In this document: positions 63,166 to 64,000 of the stretch, piece after piece
Layout of the letters: each line of letters opens with the position of its first letter
Position numbering within the stretch: the stretch's first letter is position 1
Assembly (NCBI GenBank): GCA_963792895.1
Contig: CAWBYA010000008.1
Coordinates: 62,001 to 126,000 of the forward strand
From: UBA6912 sp963792895
GTDB lineage: Bacteria > Actinomycetota > Acidimicrobiia > Spongiisociales > UBA5794
DNA length: 64,000 nucleotides
Reading direction: 5' to 3'
Position numbers and translations under genes: made by a program
Notes under the pieces: generated by a model
The model's database searches: none
The model's input: the letters and a program-made list of their open reading frames with translations, nothing else
Told to the model about the DNA's origin: nothing

Positions 63166-64000
63166 ATGGGCTTCAAGTGCGGCATCGTCGGCCTTCCCAA
63201 CGTTGGCAAGTCCACTCTCTTCAACGCGCTCACCGCGGCAGGGGCCCTCGCCGCCAACTACCCCTTCGCCACGATCGATCCGAATGTCGGGGTCGCCGGC
63301 GTGCCCGATCCCCGTCTCGACCGCATCGCGGAGATCGTGAAACCGCGTTCGGTGGTTCCCACCACGATGGAGTTCGTCGACATCGCAGGTTTGGTGGAGG
63401 GGGCATCCCAGGGCGAGGGCCTCGGCAACCAGTTCCTCGCCCACATCCGGGAGACGCAGGCCGTCGCTCACGTGGTCCGGTGCTTCGAGAATCCGGATGT
63501 CGCCCATGTGACGGGGCGCATCGACCCGGCCGGGGACATCGCCACCGTGAACACCGAGCTCGCACTCGCCGACCTGGCGACGCTGGAGCGGGCACTGGAT
63601 CGGCACACGCGCCGTGCCCGGTCGGGAGAGAAGGACTCGCTCGGCGCCGTCGCCGACCTGAACCGCATCCGCGAGCATCTCGAAAAGGGAGCTCCGGTGC
63701 GGTCCATGCGCCCACCTGCCCCCAGGAGCGATGCGGTACGCGAGCTCCAGCTCTTGACGGGGAAGCCGCTGATGTACGTGGCCAACGTCGACGAGCTCGG
63801 CGTCGCCAACGCTCACCTCGAGGCGGTGAGCGCCATCGCCGAAACGGAGAATGCGGCGATGGTGGTCATCTCCGGCCGTTTGGAAGCCGAGATCGCAGAG
63901 CTCGACGAGGACGACAAGAAGGACTTCCTCGTCGAGATCGGTGAGACCGAATCCGGCCTCGATCGGGTCATTCGCGTCGGGACACGAGTTGCTGGGTCTC
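63166..64000 (+). CDS. ychF: YchF/OLA1-type GTPase/ATPase, truncated by window end
   Basis: The first 278 residues of a ribosome-associated P-loop ATPase/GTPase. G1 GLPNVGKST, Switch-region PTTMEFVDIAGLVEGASQGEGLG and the NVDE G4-like motif (MYVANVDELG) match YchF, whose NxxE prefers ATP over GTP. The C-terminal TGS-like domain lies beyond the window. It starts with ATG at 63166. Confidence 0.93.
   Translation, partial: MGFKCGIVGLPNVGKSTLFNALTAAGALAANYPFATIDPNVGVAGVPDPRLDRIAEIVKPRSVVPTTMEFVDIAGLVEGASQGEGLGNQFLAHIRETQAVAHVVRCFENPDVAHVTGRIDPAGDIATVNTELALADLATLERALDRHTRRARSGEKDSLGAVADLNRIREHLEKGAPVRSMRPPAPRSDAVRELQLLTGKPLMYVANVDELGVANAHLEAVSAIAETENAAMVVISGRLEAEIAELDEDDKKDFLVEIGETESGLDRVIRVGTRVAGS

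Noticed and set aside
1..64000. tRNA, rRNA, CRISPR or insertion sequences
   Set aside because: None could be supported in the intergenic spaces or as transposase-like proteins.

Overview
The window is GC-rich, densely coding DNA from a bacterial chromosome, most likely an uncultured actinobacterium close to Acidimicrobiia. Pointers are frequent GTG/TTG starts, a Gram-positive-type LexA box, a luciferase-like (F420-type) oxidoreductase, a TIGR03084-type protein, a DUF4032 protein, an actinobacterial full-length Lhr helicase, and a secreted protein ending in three SLH-like RxQMAAFLxRAL repeats. The lineage is inferred from gene content. I saw no rRNA, tRNA, CRISPR array, prophage or insertion sequence.

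Layout. 1-8.4 kb: truncated RND exporter, channel-like membrane protein, ArfB, a zincin/VWA protein with a degenerate MoxR-type AAA+ partner, a zinc-finger microprotein and Hpt. 8.5-13.9 kb: YajQ, a HAD phosphatase, a probable selenocysteine peroxiredoxin, a LOG protein, TIGR03084 and BtpA proteins and a nuclease-fold hypothetical. 14.3-21.6 kb: Lhr overlapping Nei2, DUF971, DUF4032, flavin reductase. 21.7-29.4 kb: two-component system, universal stress protein, Nudix, two lipoproteins, ABC exporter and a lyase-like secreted protein. 30-33.6 kb: cbbS, cbbL and prk on the minus strand, a minimal Calvin-cycle module with form IA-like RuBisCO. 33.6-36.5 kb: gene-poor stretch with an acyl-CoA ligase remnant, two lipoproteins and a broken lipoate ligase. 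36.5-42.4 kb: a complete Dpp/Opp peptide ABC transporter whose binding protein is circularly permuted. 42.6-49.7 kb: an AroQ-hydrolase fusion, two aminotransferases, PAP2, a flippase-like protein, GNAT and SixA. 49.7-54.1 kb: a tightly coupled + strand group (TPP enzyme, acyl-CoA dehydrogenase; then threonine aldolase, phosphatase). 54.2-59 kb: coiled-coil/HhH protein and SOS-controlled dnaE2. 59.4-64 kb: ACT protein, luciferase-like oxidoreductase, a hypothetical, kynureninase and YchF (truncated by the window end).

Genes that act together: prk-cbbL-cbbS make and carboxylate RuBP, and the HAD enzyme may clear 2-phosphoglycolate. The permuted binding protein feeds DppBC permeases driven by DppDF. 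The hydrolase half of the AroQ fusion (kynurenine formamidase-like) and kynureninase would be successive steps of tryptophan breakdown. Lhr, Nei2 and DnaE2 belong to DNA repair and damage tolerance.

Caution: at least five genes (LOG, a lipoprotein, lipoate ligase, PAP2, kynureninase) are split by single-base shifts although family sequence continues unbroken in the other frame. This looks more like uncorrected indels in the assembly than real gene decay, and it affects how in-frame stops should be read.
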